Assembly: GCF_030816715.1 (NCBI RefSeq) | Contig: NZ_JAUSYH010000001.1 | Location: 310,001 to 374,000, forward strand | Source of the DNA: Streptomyces achromogenes | Lineage (GTDB): Bacteria; Actinomycetota; Actinomycetes; Streptomycetales; Streptomycetaceae | Length of the DNA stretch: 64,000 nucleotides | Reading direction: 5' to 3' | In this document: piece after piece, positions 33,933 through 43,368 of the stretch | Numbering within the stretch: position 1 is the stretch's first letter | Layout of the letters: every line of letters starts with the position of its first letter | Position numbers and translations under genes: made by a program | The notes under the pieces: model-generated | Told to the model about the DNA's origin: nothing | Databases searched by the model: none | The model's input: only the letters and a program-made list of their open reading frames with translations

Positions 33933-35066
33933 CTACTTCAGGCCGATCCGCGCGCAGTCCGCCTTGTACTCGGCGGTGCAGATCTCCTTGACGGTGTATA
34001 CGCCGTCTCGGACGACCGTGTCCTCGATGTTGTCCTTCGTGACGGCGACCACCGGCACCAGGCTCGCCGGAATCCCCTCCTGGGTGGGGCTGTCGACCTT
34101 GTCGCGGGTCAGCGCGTCGAACTCGAGTGAACGCCCCTGCACTTTGGCCACCGCCATCTTCGCGGCTTGTTCCGCCTCCAGCAGGAACGGCTTGTACACG
34201 GTCATGTACTGCTCGCCCGAGATGATCCGTTGCACGGCGGCCAGGTCCGCGTCCTGCCCGGTCACCGGCGGGAGGTTGGTGGCGCCCGCTTCCTTCATCG
34301 CGTCGATGACGGCCCCCGCCATGCCGTCGTTCGCCGAGTAGACGGCGGCGATGCCGTTCAGTCCGACCGCTCGTATCGCCTTCTTCATGTTGGCCTTCGC
34401 CACGCTGGGCAGCCATCGCGAGGTGGAGTAGGTCTCGGCGATGACGACGTTGCCCTTGAGCTCGTTGAGCGCGCCCTCCTTGAACAGGGCGGTGTTGGGG
34501 TCCTCCGGCGAGCCGTTCATCATGATGATCTTGCTGGTGGCCGCCTTGTCGCCGAGCGCCTCCCGGAGCGAGCGGCCCTGCACCTCGCCGACGAGTTCGT
34601 TGTCGTGCGAGACGTAGGCGTCGATCGGTCCCTGGGCGAGCCGGTCGTAGGCGATGACGGGGATGCCGGCCTCCTTGGCCTTCTCGACGCCGCTCTTGAT
34701 GCCCCGGGCGTCCACCGCGTCCACGAGGATCACGTCCACCTTGGCGGCGATCATGCCCTTGAGCTGCTTCAGCTGCACGGCCGGGTCCGCCCCGGCGTTG
34801 GCGTACTTCACTGTGCCCTTGCCGCCGGTGAGGTGGGCGACGTCCTTCTTGATGAGCGGGTAGTCGAACTTCTCGAAGCGGCTGGTCTCGGTGTCGGGCA
34901 GGAGAAGGCCGACCGTGATGTCGTCGTTCCTGGACGGGGCCTTCGCGTCGTCGCCCACGGAGTCGACGAGGCCGCAGGCGGCCAGCGAGAGGGGAGAGAC
35001 ACAGGCGACGACGGCTATGGCGAGACGACGTGCGGGAGCGGAGGTGCGGGTGGTGCGGGTGGTCAC
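33933..35066 (-). CDS. Sugar ABC transporter substrate-binding lipoprotein (xylose-type)
   Basis: A 377-residue lipoprotein: signal RRLAIAVVACVSPLSLAAC with the lipobox Cys at about residue 31. A periplasmic-binding-protein type 1 fold follows (ITVGLLLPDTETSRFEKFDYP, VDVILVDAVDARGIKSGVEKAKEAGIPVIAYDRL), as in XylF/ChvE-like pentose binding proteins. GTG 35066 with GGAAGG upstream is chosen over the frame start at 35147. No permease or ATPase gene is within the window on either side, so it is an orphan here. It would have to share another transporter or act in sensing. Confidence 0.85.
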   Translation of the reverse strand: MTTRTTRTSAPARRLAIAVVACVSPLSLAACGLVDSVGDDAKAPSRNDDITVGLLLPDTETSRFEKFDYPLIKKDVAHLTGGKGTVKYANAGADPAVQLKQLKGMIAAKVDVILVDAVDARGIKSGVEKAKEAGIPVIAYDRLAQGPIDAYVSHDNELVGEVQGRSLREALGDKAATSKIIMMNGSPEDPNTALFKEGALNELKGNVVIAETYSTSRWLPSVAKANMKKAIRAVGLNGIAAVYSANDGMAGAVIDAMKEAGATNLPPVTGQDADLAAVQRIISGEQYMTVYKPFLLEAEQAAKMAVAKVQGRSLEFDALTRDKVDSPTQEGIPASLVPVVAVTKDNIEDTVVRDGVYTVKEICTAEYKADCARIGLK

Positions 35067-35489
35067 GGCGTGCGCCTTCCGGGGCGATGGGGGGCGGGGA
35101 ACCGTCCCCGTGCGGGCACCGCGCCGGCCAGGCCCGGAGGGGCGCACCGGCGGTGTGGGGCGGCCGGCGCATTCCGGAACTGTGGCGACGGTGCGGGCAC
35201 TCTAGCGGCCCGGGAGCACGGCAGGGTGGCGTTGCGGGCCTGCCGGACGGCCATGAACGCGACCTTCACCAACCGGTCACGGAACCCGAACACCGTCGCC
35301 GACATCACCACACGAGCGGACGTAGTGGTGGCGGATGTCACGATGTCCGCCCCAGCCGCCGTGTCCGGCGCGCCGCCGCCCACTGACGGCCGGTGCCCTC
35401 GAGGTCGCAGGGCCGCCCCGGCCGGGGCGGGGGACGCCGCAGTCCTGGTTCAGGCCCCGCTCCCGGCGGCGGCGTCGGACGGCGGGCGG
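35067..35489. other. Upstream region of sugar-binding protein
   Basis: About 420 bp with no convincing gene. Translations are low-complexity in all frames. It should include the promoter of the sugar-binding gene (minus strand), but no defined operator such as CGAAAC-N-TTCG was seen. Confidence 0.35.
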
Positions 35490-35795
35490 GGGCCGCCAGG
35501 GCGTGGTAGAAGACACCGCCTCGACACTCCAGGTAGCAGATGACGTTGAGCGGCCATGCGGTCCGGGCGAAGAGATGACGGCCCCTGGTGGCCGGCCGTT
35601 CGCTGAGCACGTGCCCCCCGCTCGGACGGCGGTCCCAGGCGGTGCCGGTCCGGATGCATGTGAATGGAGCCGAACAGGTCCAGACCCAGGCAGTCGGCCT
35701 CCCGGGACACCCGCAGGACGTCTCGGGAGGCCATCCACCGCGCACTGCGGCGTCGACGAGGAGCGCGCGCCGGGCCGGCTGGCCCGTGACGGTCA
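35490..35795 (-). pseudogene. Frameshifted MPN/JAMM-like gene remnant
   Basis: Minus-strand pieces in two frames join into one plausible protein. They are DVLRVSREADCLGLDLFGS, then IHMHPDRHRLGPPSERG, then (after a shift in a G-run near 35620) HVLSERPATRGRHLF and ARTAWPLNVICYLECRGG. The HxHP pair followed by a downstream acidic residue resembles the zinc site of Mov34/JAMM-type proteins. The ATG at 35795 starts in yet another frame, so at least two shifts are needed. Family call is tentative. Confidence 0.45.
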
Positions 35796-36015
35796 TGCGG
35801 CCCCGTGGCCGAGGTGACTCCGCCGTGCGAGTCCGGCCGACACGCCCGCGCAGGCGTGTCGGCGGGCGACTGCGGATCGACGCCCCGTGCGAGACCGGCG
35901 CCACGGCGCAGGCGCTGGAGATCCACTGGGCTGTTTGCAGCAACAGGAATCGGCGTCGGTGTCCGCGGCCGGTGAGGCTGGAGCTGCCATGCGTCGCCCA
36001 CCGTCAGGAGTCTCG

Positions 36016-37215
36016 ATGTCACCACGCCCCGCTCGGCCTCCCCGTACCTTCCGGCGACCGCGGCGAAGGACCGTGGTCGTCGTCGCGGCCACCGCGTTGG
36101 CGGTACTGGCGCCGGTCACCGCGGGCACCGCCGCCGGCACTGCCGGGCCGGCGAACGACCGCACACTGCAGCGTCAGATCGAGCAGTTCGTGCGTGCGCC
36201 GGGCGGTCCCCCGGCCATCATCGCGGTGCTGCGCGACGGCAAGCAGACCCGCGTGTTCCGGGCCGGCGCCGCCGACCTCGCAACCGGCCGCCCGCCGCAC
36301 GTCGACGACCACATGCGGATCGCGAGCACGGCCAAAGCCTTCAGCGGAGCGGTGGCGCTGTCCCTCGTCGACCGTGGCGCACTGCGTCTGGACGACACCT
36401 TGCGCAAGCGCCTGCCGCGGCTCCCGGACACATGGGGCCAGGTGACGCTGCGGCAGCTGCTGCAACACACCAGCGGACTGCCGGACTACTCACAGTCCCC
36501 CGCGTTCATGGCGGAGCTCGCAGCCGACCCGCGCCACCACTTCGACTCCCGGCACCTGCTCGACTACGTGGCCGACGAGCCGTTGCTGTTCGCCCCCGGC
36601 AGCCGGTACGCGTACTCCAACTCCGACAACATCGCCGTCGCCCTGATGGCGGAGGCGGTCACCGGCACCCCGTACGAGCAGCTCCTGCGGCGACTGGTCT
36701 ACCGGCCGCTGGGACTGCGCGACACCAGTCTCCCGCAGGGCTACCGCATGCCCGAGCCCTACCTGCACGGGTACGACGTGAGCGACCCCACGGCTGCGGA
36801 GGACGTCAGCGAACTGGTCAGCGCGTCCGGTGCGTGGGCGTCCGGAGGCATCGTCTCCACTCCGCTCGACATGACCCGTTTCATCCGCGGCTACGCCTCG
36901 GGCGCGCTCTACGGCAAACGCGTGGTGCGAGAGCAGCGGCGCTGGATCGCGGGCGCGTCCGTGCCCGCCGGACCGGGACGCAACGCCGCGGGTCTGGCCA
37001 TTTTCCGTTACACCACACGGTGCGGTGTCGTGCTGGGCCACACCGGCAACTTCCCGGGCTACACGCAACTGGTGGCCGCCACTCCCGACGGCCGGCGCTC
37101 ACTGACGTTCTCGCTCACGAGCCAGATCAACGGGGTCGGCGATCCCGCGCGGCTCGAGCGGCTGCGCGCCATCCAGGAGAACTTCGTCTGCGCGCTGCTG
37201 CGCGACGGACGCTGA
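36016..37215 (+). CDS. Secreted serine hydrolase (class C beta-lactamase/DD-peptidase fold)
   Basis: A 399-residue exported protein. A basic signal (RRRTVVVVAATALAVLAPV) leads into a penicillin-binding-like hydrolase domain. The nucleophile motif is IASTAKAFS (SxxK, about residue 97), then YAYSNSD (YxN, about 197) and GHTGNFPGY (HxG, about 340). This matches Streptomyces DD-carboxypeptidase/esterase relatives. AGGAG six bases before ATG 36016 sets the start; upstream in-frame ATGs at 35887 and 35989 lack one. Substrate (cell wall peptide or ester) not decided. Confidence 0.9.
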   Translation: MSPRPARPPRTFRRPRRRTVVVVAATALAVLAPVTAGTAAGTAGPANDRTLQRQIEQFVRAPGGPPAIIAVLRDGKQTRVFRAGAADLATGRPPHVDDHMRIASTAKAFSGAVALSLVDRGALRLDDTLRKRLPRLPDTWGQVTLRQLLQHTSGLPDYSQSPAFMAELAADPRHHFDSRHLLDYVADEPLLFAPGSRYAYSNSDNIAVALMAEAVTGTPYEQLLRRLVYRPLGLRDTSLPQGYRMPEPYLHGYDVSDPTAAEDVSELVSASGAWASGGIVSTPLDMTRFIRGYASGALYGKRVVREQRRWIAGASVPAGPGRNAAGLAIFRYTTRCGVVLGHTGNFPGYTQLVAATPDGRRSLTFSLTSQINGVGDPARLERLRAIQENFVCALLRDGR

Positions 37216-37383
37216 GCGCGCTCGGCTCTCGTCCGAGGAGGCGGCCACGGGACCCGGCCGACGGCGTGGGCACGTGGTCGCGGCCGGGCCCGTCCGGCGC
37301 ACTTACCTGACAGGTCATCGACCTCGGCACGCCGTGGTGTCAGGCTCGTCCGCACAAAGGACCCGACGAGCCCGGAGGACGCC

Positions 37384-37731
37384 ATGTCCGCCTACGCGAT
37401 CGCACACCTGCAAGAGGCCGCTCCCCATCGGGAGATCGCCGAGTACATCGAACGCATCACGGACACCTTCGCCCCGTACGGGGGCCGCTTCCTGGTGCAC
37501 GGCGCACAGCACGAGGTGAAGGAGGGCAGCTGGCCCGGACACGTCGTGGTGATCGGGTTCCCCTCGCTCGCCCGGGCACGGGCGTGGTGGGGTTCCGCCG
37601 CGTATCAGGAGATCGCTCCGCTGCGTTCGCGGCACATCGAGGGCGACATCATCCTGGTCCCGGGCGTCGCCGAGGGATACGACGCGACCACCACCGCCCG
37701 GGCCATCCGGGAGACGCTGCCCCCTCGATAG
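37384..37731 (+). CDS. DUF1330 family protein
   Basis: A 115-residue dimeric alpha-beta barrel type protein. The typical pieces are all present: YIERITDTFAPYGGRFLVHG, then VVIGFPSLARARAWWGSAAYQEIAPLRS. CGGAGG precedes the ATG. Function of the family is unknown. It lies 168 bp after the serine hydrolase and is probably its own unit. Confidence 0.85.
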   Translation: MSAYAIAHLQEAAPHREIAEYIERITDTFAPYGGRFLVHGAQHEVKEGSWPGHVVVIGFPSLARARAWWGSAAYQEIAPLRSRHIEGDIILVPGVAEGYDATTTARAIRETLPPR

Positions 37732-38040
37732 CCCACGCGCGACAGCGCTTCTCCCCAAGGCTTGACGATGCAAGGGGGTGCACCTACGGTCCTCTCTACA
37801 CCGCTACACGATCGGTCGACCTTCCGAAACTTTCGACGGAGGAGCGCTGCCACTCCGTCGGGCTCCGGGCTCCACCCGAGGGTTCGACCGACGTCACACG
37901 CGCTCCACTCCGGCCGCCACTCCCGATCAACGCACGGATGGCGACGTTCTCGGCACCGTGCCACCGAAGCGTGCCGAGGCGGCGCAGCGTCACCGACGGG
38001 GACGAGAAGGCGCCCATCAGGGCCGAGTCCAGGAGGAACC
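37732..38040 (+). other. Promoter region of the GH30 xylanase
   Basis: About 310 bp with no gene. It contains the CGAAACTTTCG palindrome (37825-37835) about 205 bp before the GH30 start and AGGAGG at 38031-38036. Confidence 0.6.
37825..37835. promoter_or_regulatory. Xylanase-type operator CGAAACTTTCG
   Basis: The 11-mer CGAAACTTTCG is the motif described upstream of xylanase genes in Streptomyces lividans, where a xylan-responsive repressor binds. Related sites stand upstream of the xlnB gene at 60250 in this window. Confidence 0.6.
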
Positions 38041-39351
38041 ATGGCGTCACACGACCGCGCTTCCGACAGCACCGGACCGGGATTACCCAGCCGCCGCGCC
38101 GTTCTGGCGACGATGAGCGCCCTGCCCGTCCTCGTGTCCGCGACCCCGGCCTCCGGAGCGTCCCGCACACCGTCCGCGGCAGCGGCAGCGGTGACCGTCG
38201 ACCCGTCGGCGACGCGGCAGACGATCCGTGGGTTCGGCGGCATGAACCACCCGCTCTGGATCGGCGACCTGACAGCCGCCCAGAGGGACATGGCGTTCGG
38301 CAACGGCGAAGGTCAGCTCGGCTTCTCCGTGCTGCGCATCCCGGTCTCCGAGGACCGCGCGAACTGGAGCCGCGAAGTCGCAACGGCCAGGCGAGCCACC
38401 GAACTCGGGGCGACCGTGTTCGCCTCGCCGTGGAATCCGCCCGCCTCCATGGTGGAGACCTTCGTCCGCGGCCAGCAGACCAACGCGAAACGGCTCCGCT
38501 ACTCCATGTACGGCGCGTATGCACAGCACCTCAACGACTTCGTCGCCTTCATGAAGGGCAACGGAGTCAACCTGTACGCCATCTCCGTGCAGAACGAGCC
38601 CGACTACGCCCATGACTGGACGTGGTGGACTCCGAGCGAGATGGCCAGGTTCCTGCGCGAGAACGCCGGGTCCATCAGCACCAAGGTCATCGCTCCGGAG
38701 TCCTTCCAGTACGTGAAGAGTTTCTCCGACCCCCTCCTCAACGACGCCGCGGCGCTCGCCAACCTGGACATTCTCGGGGCACACCTCTACGGCACGTCGT
38801 TCGCGAACTTCCCCTACCCCCTCTTCAAGCAGAAGGGTGGGGGCAAGGAACTCTGGATGACCGAGGTCTACTACCCCAACAGCAGCGATTCGGCCGATCT
38901 GTGGCCCCAGGCCCTCGACGTCGCGGAACACATCCACCGCGCGATGGTGGACGCCGAGTTCCAGGCCTACGTGTGGTGGTACATCCGGCGCGGCTACGGG
39001 CCCATGCGGGAGGACGGGCGGATCAGCAAACGCGGCGCCGGCATGGCGCACTTCGCCAAGTTCGTCCGCCCGGGGCACGTGCGGATCGCCGTGACCCCCA
39101 ATCCCCAGCCGAACGTCTACACCTCGGCGTACAGGGGCAGCGGCTCACGGGTGGTCGTCGTCGCCGTCAACAAGGGCACCTCGCAGGTGAGTCAGCAGTT
39201 CACCCTGCGGAACAACAACTCCTCCGGCGTGTCCGCCTGGTTGACCGACGCGAGCAGGAACCTCGCGGCCCAGAGCAGGATCACCGTGGCGAACGGCGCC
39301 TTCACCGTCCAGCTCCCGGCTCAGAGCGTGACGACCCTGGTCACCGGGTAG
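38041..39351 (+). CDS. Secreted GH30 glucuronoxylan endo-xylanase (XynC-like)
   Basis: A 436-residue exported enzyme that cleaves glucuronoxylan near methylglucuronic acid branches. A twin-Arg signal (PSRRAVLATMSALPVLV) precedes a (beta/alpha)8 barrel. Its general acid is in ISVQNEPDY (about residue 187) and its nucleophile in LWMTEVYYP (about residue 277). IRGFGGMNHPLWIGDLT opens the domain. A C-terminal beta-sandwich ending in LPAQSVTTLV is typical of subfamily 8. AGGAGG lies four bases before ATG 38041. The CGAAACTTTCG site upstream fits control by xylan. Confidence 0.93.
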   Translation: MASHDRASDSTGPGLPSRRAVLATMSALPVLVSATPASGASRTPSAAAAAVTVDPSATRQTIRGFGGMNHPLWIGDLTAAQRDMAFGNGEGQLGFSVLRIPVSEDRANWSREVATARRATELGATVFASPWNPPASMVETFVRGQQTNAKRLRYSMYGAYAQHLNDFVAFMKGNGVNLYAISVQNEPDYAHDWTWWTPSEMARFLRENAGSISTKVIAPESFQYVKSFSDPLLNDAAALANLDILGAHLYGTSFANFPYPLFKQKGGGKELWMTEVYYPNSSDSADLWPQALDVAEHIHRAMVDAEFQAYVWWYIRRGYGPMREDGRISKRGAGMAHFAKFVRPGHVRIAVTPNPQPNVYTSAYRGSGSRVVVVAVNKGTSQVSQQFTLRNNNSSGVSAWLTDASRNLAAQSRITVANGAFTVQLPAQSVTTLVTG

Positions 39352-39517
39352 CGCAGACCGCCGCCGGCGTGACGTCCCGTCCCCTCGTCGACGTGACCTC
39401 CCCTCAGAGGCCCCTCTCGGATCGCGGGGCGTCGGCCCGCGTCCCGCCGGGAACCGTGCGCCGACCCTGGTCGTCTTCTGCGCCGACTGGGTACGAGCCG
39501 GGGCTCTGGGGGACGCG

Positions 39518-40645
39518 GTGGCACGGAACATGACGAAGGCCGGTCTCGTGGTGGTGGCCATGGCGACGGCGCTCGGGACCTCGGCCTGCGGCGGCGGGCA
39601 GGCCGGCGCCACGTCCGGGAACGGCGGAGCGCCTCCCGCGCACGGCAAGGCGCCGTCCGCGGCGCCTTCCGGAGACGGGACGCGGTCGCGTTCGGCGCCG
39701 GCGTCTCCCGCCGCCGTGGAGCGGCTGTCCGCGAACGCGCGGAGCGGGGCATCCTCCCTCACCCGGCGCGTTCCGTGGAACCTGGACATTCTGGACCAGC
39801 GGTCCCGGCCGCTGAACGGGAAGCTCACCACCGCCGCCACGGGCAAGGGCGTCCACGTGTACGTGATCGACACCGGAATGGACATCGCGCACAAGGAGTT
39901 CGGCGGACGCGCCCGCCTCGGCGCCGACTTCGTGGGCCCGAAGGACTCCGGCGACTGTTTCGGCGAAGACGGGGTCGGCCACGGCACGTTCGTCGCCGGC
40001 GTGATCGGCGGGGCGAAGTACGGGGTGGCTCCCAAGGCGGACCTCGTACGGGTTCAGGGCATCGTGTGCGAGAGCGAGGGCGGCGGCAGTACCCCCGCGG
40101 CGGCCGAGGCGGCGCTGGTGAAGTCGGTCAAGTGGGTCACCGCGCACGCGCAGAAGCCCGCCGTGGTGAACATGTCGCTCAACCTCGACCACCGGTCGGC
40201 GGCCCTGGAGACCGCGGTGAAGAAGATGGTCGACGCGGGCATTCCGACGGTGGTGTCGGCCGGCAACTACCATGACGACGCCTGCAAGCACTCCCCCGCC
40301 GGCGTCCCCGGCACGATCGTCGTCGCGGCCTCCACCCCGACCGACCGCGCGTGGAACGACAGCGGATCCTACGGATCGGGCTACGGACGGTGCGTGGACC
40401 TGTACGCCCCCGGCCAGAAGGTGACCGCCGCGCTGTCCGGCGGCGGCACGGCGACGGAGGACGGCGGCGCGACGTCCTGGGCCGCACCGCATGCGACCGG
40501 CGTGATCGCCCTGTACCTCTCGGCGCACCCGCACGCCACGGCCCAGCAGGTCCACGTGTGGCTCGACCACACGGCCACCCGTGGCGTCCTGCGCGGTGTC
40601 CGCTCCGACACCCCCAACCGACTGCTCGACACGGGCGGCATCTGA
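39518..40645 (+). CDS. Lipoprotein subtilase (S8 serine protease)
   Basis: A 375-residue protease anchored by lipid: signal KAGLVVVAMATALGTSAC with the lipobox Cys at about residue 24. The S8 catalytic domain has Asp in VYVIDTGMD (about 119), His in GHGTFVAG (about 154), the oxyanion Asn in SAGNYHDD, and the nucleophile Ser in ATSWAAPHATG (about 322). The pro-region is short. It starts at GTG 39518 with GGGGGA upstream; ATG 39530 is an alternative. Probably works on the outer face of the membrane. Confidence 0.9.
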   Translation: MARNMTKAGLVVVAMATALGTSACGGGQAGATSGNGGAPPAHGKAPSAAPSGDGTRSRSAPASPAAVERLSANARSGASSLTRRVPWNLDILDQRSRPLNGKLTTAATGKGVHVYVIDTGMDIAHKEFGGRARLGADFVGPKDSGDCFGEDGVGHGTFVAGVIGGAKYGVAPKADLVRVQGIVCESEGGGSTPAAAEAALVKSVKWVTAHAQKPAVVNMSLNLDHRSAALETAVKKMVDAGIPTVVSAGNYHDDACKHSPAGVPGTIVVAASTPTDRAWNDSGSYGSGYGRCVDLYAPGQKVTAALSGGGTATEDGGATSWAAPHATGVIALYLSAHPHATAQQVHVWLDHTATRGVLRGVRSDTPNRLLDTGGI

Positions 40646-40745
40646 CCGCACGCCCGCCCGTCCACGCACCCCGCGCCCTCGCTCACGCCCGCCGGAAGCC
40701 GTCGGGACGGCGGGCGTTGTCAGTGCCGGGTGGCACCATCGGGGC

Positions 40746-42656
40746 ATGAGCGGCGAGTCTTTCAACTGGCACGACGTCCTCGGACGTTGGCAGGAGGAGT
40801 GGGTCCCGGATGATGACGGGGACGACGGACGCGACGTCCCCATGGGCAGGCCCGGGGCGGACGAGGCGGCGATCGTCGCGGCCGAGGAGCGGCTGGGGCG
40901 GCGGCTGCCGCCCTCGTACCGGGCCTTCCTGGCCGCGAGTGACGGGTGGCGCGTGGACCAGACGGCCGGCGTCTACGTGCTCGGCGGCATCGCGGACATC
41001 GGATGGTTCCGCGATCCGCACGGCTTGACCCCGCTGTACGAGCAGGAACTGGGCGACGCCCCGCGCGAGGCGGACGTCCTGCTGGCCGGGATGTGGCAAC
41101 GGGCGCTGCGGCTGGAGACGGACTCGGACATGTCCCACGCCCTGCTCGACCCCGGCGACAGCGACCAGGACGGCGAGTGGGCGCTCTACCTGTACCAGGG
41201 GTGGAGCGGTGAGCTGCCCAAGCGCTACCCGTCGTTCCGCGCGTACATGGAGGCCATGTACCGCGGCTTCCACGGCAGCCGCGCGGGCAGGGCCGACTTC
41301 GTGAACGCGACCACGCGCGCCCAGGACGCCCGCGTGGAGGAGGCCCGCGTGCTGGCCCTGCGCGGACAATGTGCAGAGGCCCTGACCCTGCTCGAGGAGG
41401 CGTCGTCCTTCGGACGGCCGCACAGCCGCGTCCTGCTGCAGCAGCTCCAGCACCTGATGGCACCGGGCAGTTCGCAGGATTACGGCTTCCTCGCCGCCGA
41501 CCCGCGCTATCTTCCGGAGATCCTGCCGGTGGAGGCCATGACGCCGGCGCGCGGCGAGTGGCGGCTGGGCGGGGACGACCACTGGCTCGGGATGATGGCC
41601 GCCCGCGGAGTGGACCGGAAGACCGCCGAGACCGTGCTGAGCGCGCTGCGGGACGGTGTCCACCGCTACGCGCCGCCCGGTCCGTGGGGCCGGGCCGTCG
41701 CCGAGGCCTGGGAGGAGGCCCGCTGGGGCGCGACCGACGCGGCGTGGCGGGTGCTGCGGGACGCGCTTGCCCTGTGGGAACCGCCGGGGCCCTCCCTGAT
41801 CGCCCCCGTCGGGCTGCTCGCCGATCCCTTCCTCGGCCCGCTGATCACCCCCGAGCGTGGACGTGAAATCCTCGCCACCCCGCGGGCCGGGGAGGCGGAC
41901 CCCGCTCGTGAGCCGGTGCCCGGTCCGGCGCCCGATCTCGACCCGCCCGGCCTCGCCTGGCTGACGGAACCGGCGGTCAACGGGCAGCCGCTCGACGGGT
42001 ACCGCTGTGTCTGGGTCGAGGGCGCCGACCCCGTCGCGCTGCCCGCCCTGCTGGGACGGGAGGGTGCCGAACTGAGCGCGCCCACCAGTGCGCGCGAGTT
42101 GGCCTGGCGGGCGTTCAGACCGCGCGAGCGGGACGGAGCGGAACCGGCGGAACACTGGGAGGACCGTGCTGTGGTCGCCGTCGGACGCACCGCGCAGGCG
42201 TGGGCGTTCGCCTTCGACGGCCACTCCGGTCGCCATCTGAACGAACGGTTCACGTCGCCCGCTGCGGCCGCCTCCGCGGCCGGCCGAGCGGTTGTGGTGT
42301 GGCGCGGCCCGAGGGACTCGTCGCCTAGGCATCGTCCGGCCGCGTTCCATCTCTCGGTCGCCGAGCGGGGCCAGGAGATCTACGCGTTCACCGTGCGCGG
42401 TACGGAGATCCAGCGCTCCGGCCGGATACCCGAGCGCCTGGAGCCCGCACGGCTGTTCCGCCCGGAGGCGAATGAACTCGACAGCGAGCTACGCGCATTG
42501 GAGGCTCTGCACGTCGAACTCGGTCTGTCGCTGCCCCGCTTCGCGCTCACCCGGGGCAGGCTTCGCACCTTCACCACCCGGTCCTGGACCCGCGCGCCTC
42601 AGGCGGGCGAGCGATACGCCTACCTCAGCTTCGTACGGCACCAGCATCGGCCCTGA
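40746..42656 (+). CDS. SMI1/KNR4-domain protein
   Basis: A 636-residue soluble protein. The SMI1/KNR4 fold (residues ~35-180) shows EAAIVAAEERLGRRLPPSYRAFL, then DGWRVDQTAGVYVLGG. Two further regions follow, one rich in Trp/Arg and a beta-rich tail (AVGRTAQAWAFAFDG). SMI1/KNR4 proteins include immunity proteins of toxin systems, but no toxin gene is adjacent. The ATG 40746 start is preferred; the frame extends to 40581. Role unknown. Confidence 0.85.
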   Translation: MSGESFNWHDVLGRWQEEWVPDDDGDDGRDVPMGRPGADEAAIVAAEERLGRRLPPSYRAFLAASDGWRVDQTAGVYVLGGIADIGWFRDPHGLTPLYEQELGDAPREADVLLAGMWQRALRLETDSDMSHALLDPGDSDQDGEWALYLYQGWSGELPKRYPSFRAYMEAMYRGFHGSRAGRADFVNATTRAQDARVEEARVLALRGQCAEALTLLEEASSFGRPHSRVLLQQLQHLMAPGSSQDYGFLAADPRYLPEILPVEAMTPARGEWRLGGDDHWLGMMAARGVDRKTAETVLSALRDGVHRYAPPGPWGRAVAEAWEEARWGATDAAWRVLRDALALWEPPGPSLIAPVGLLADPFLGPLITPERGREILATPRAGEADPAREPVPGPAPDLDPPGLAWLTEPAVNGQPLDGYRCVWVEGADPVALPALLGREGAELSAPTSARELAWRAFRPRERDGAEPAEHWEDRAVVAVGRTAQAWAFAFDGHSGRHLNERFTSPAAAASAAGRAVVVWRGPRDSSPRHRPAAFHLSVAERGQEIYAFTVRGTEIQRSGRIPERLEPARLFRPEANELDSELRALEALHVELGLSLPRFALTRGRLRTFTTRSWTRAPQAGERYAYLSFVRHQHRP

Positions 42657-43368
42657 GCTCGGGGCGGCCCGTGGCTCGGGGGCCAGGGGCAGGGACGCGG
42701 GCTGCCCGGCCGGCGAGGACCGTCCTCACGCCGTCGTTGCAGCGGCGCAGGCGGAGCCGGGGCGGCGGTGCGCGGAGCTGCTCAGCATGACGGTGATCGG
42801 CCACCGCCACCGCCACCGCCACCGCCATCCCGGCGTCGGCCGAGAGCCCCGAGCACGCAGGACAGCACACAGGGCAGCGGCAGGGCCGCACGCACAGCGG
42901 ATTGTCGGCCAATACCTCGCCCACGAACCGCAGTTGCGGAAGCTGTCGGTGCGGCGCGCGCGGGCCCGGCGGCGGCGCGTCCCGCGCAACGTCGGCGTCG
43001 CTCACGGGCGTCCTCGTTCGGCTGCGCAACGGTTGCCCGGACCGGGAGCGCCGGCAGAGCGGGGCGCGGGACCCCGAGAACACGGACACGTGCCGTGCGA
43101 TGGACGCGCTCCACCCGGTGTGACGCGCAGCCGGGAGGATGACTCCGTCGATATGCGGATGTGAAGCGGAATCCCGCACACCGGTGAAGCGCCCGCCCCG
43201 GCTCCCGGCTCACCACGCCTGCACGGGCGCTCGTTCGTGAACAGTCGGTCGTCGGCCATATGTCTCCGTACAGGGCGACGACTGCGTACTGTGCGGCACT
43301 TGTCGCTGACGCTGAGCAATGGTTAGGCTCCCGCTCACTTTCACGGCTCGCACACATTCGCCACCTGG
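42657..43368. other. Gap upstream of the RiPP cluster
   Basis: About 710 bp with no supported gene. Frames on both strands are Arg/Pro-rich. A CCACCG trinucleotide-type run lies near 42800-42830. It probably holds the promoter for the MFS-to-DUF5825 genes. No second precursor peptide was found here. Confidence 0.4.

Noticed and set aside
40746..42656. SMI1/KNR4 protein as an immunity protein of a toxin system
   Set aside because: No polymorphic toxin or secretion gene lies next to it; the fold alone does not support the role.
42800..42830. CCACCG trinucleotide run as a possible CRISPR or repeat array
   Set aside because: A simple low-complexity run of about 30 bases with no spacers.
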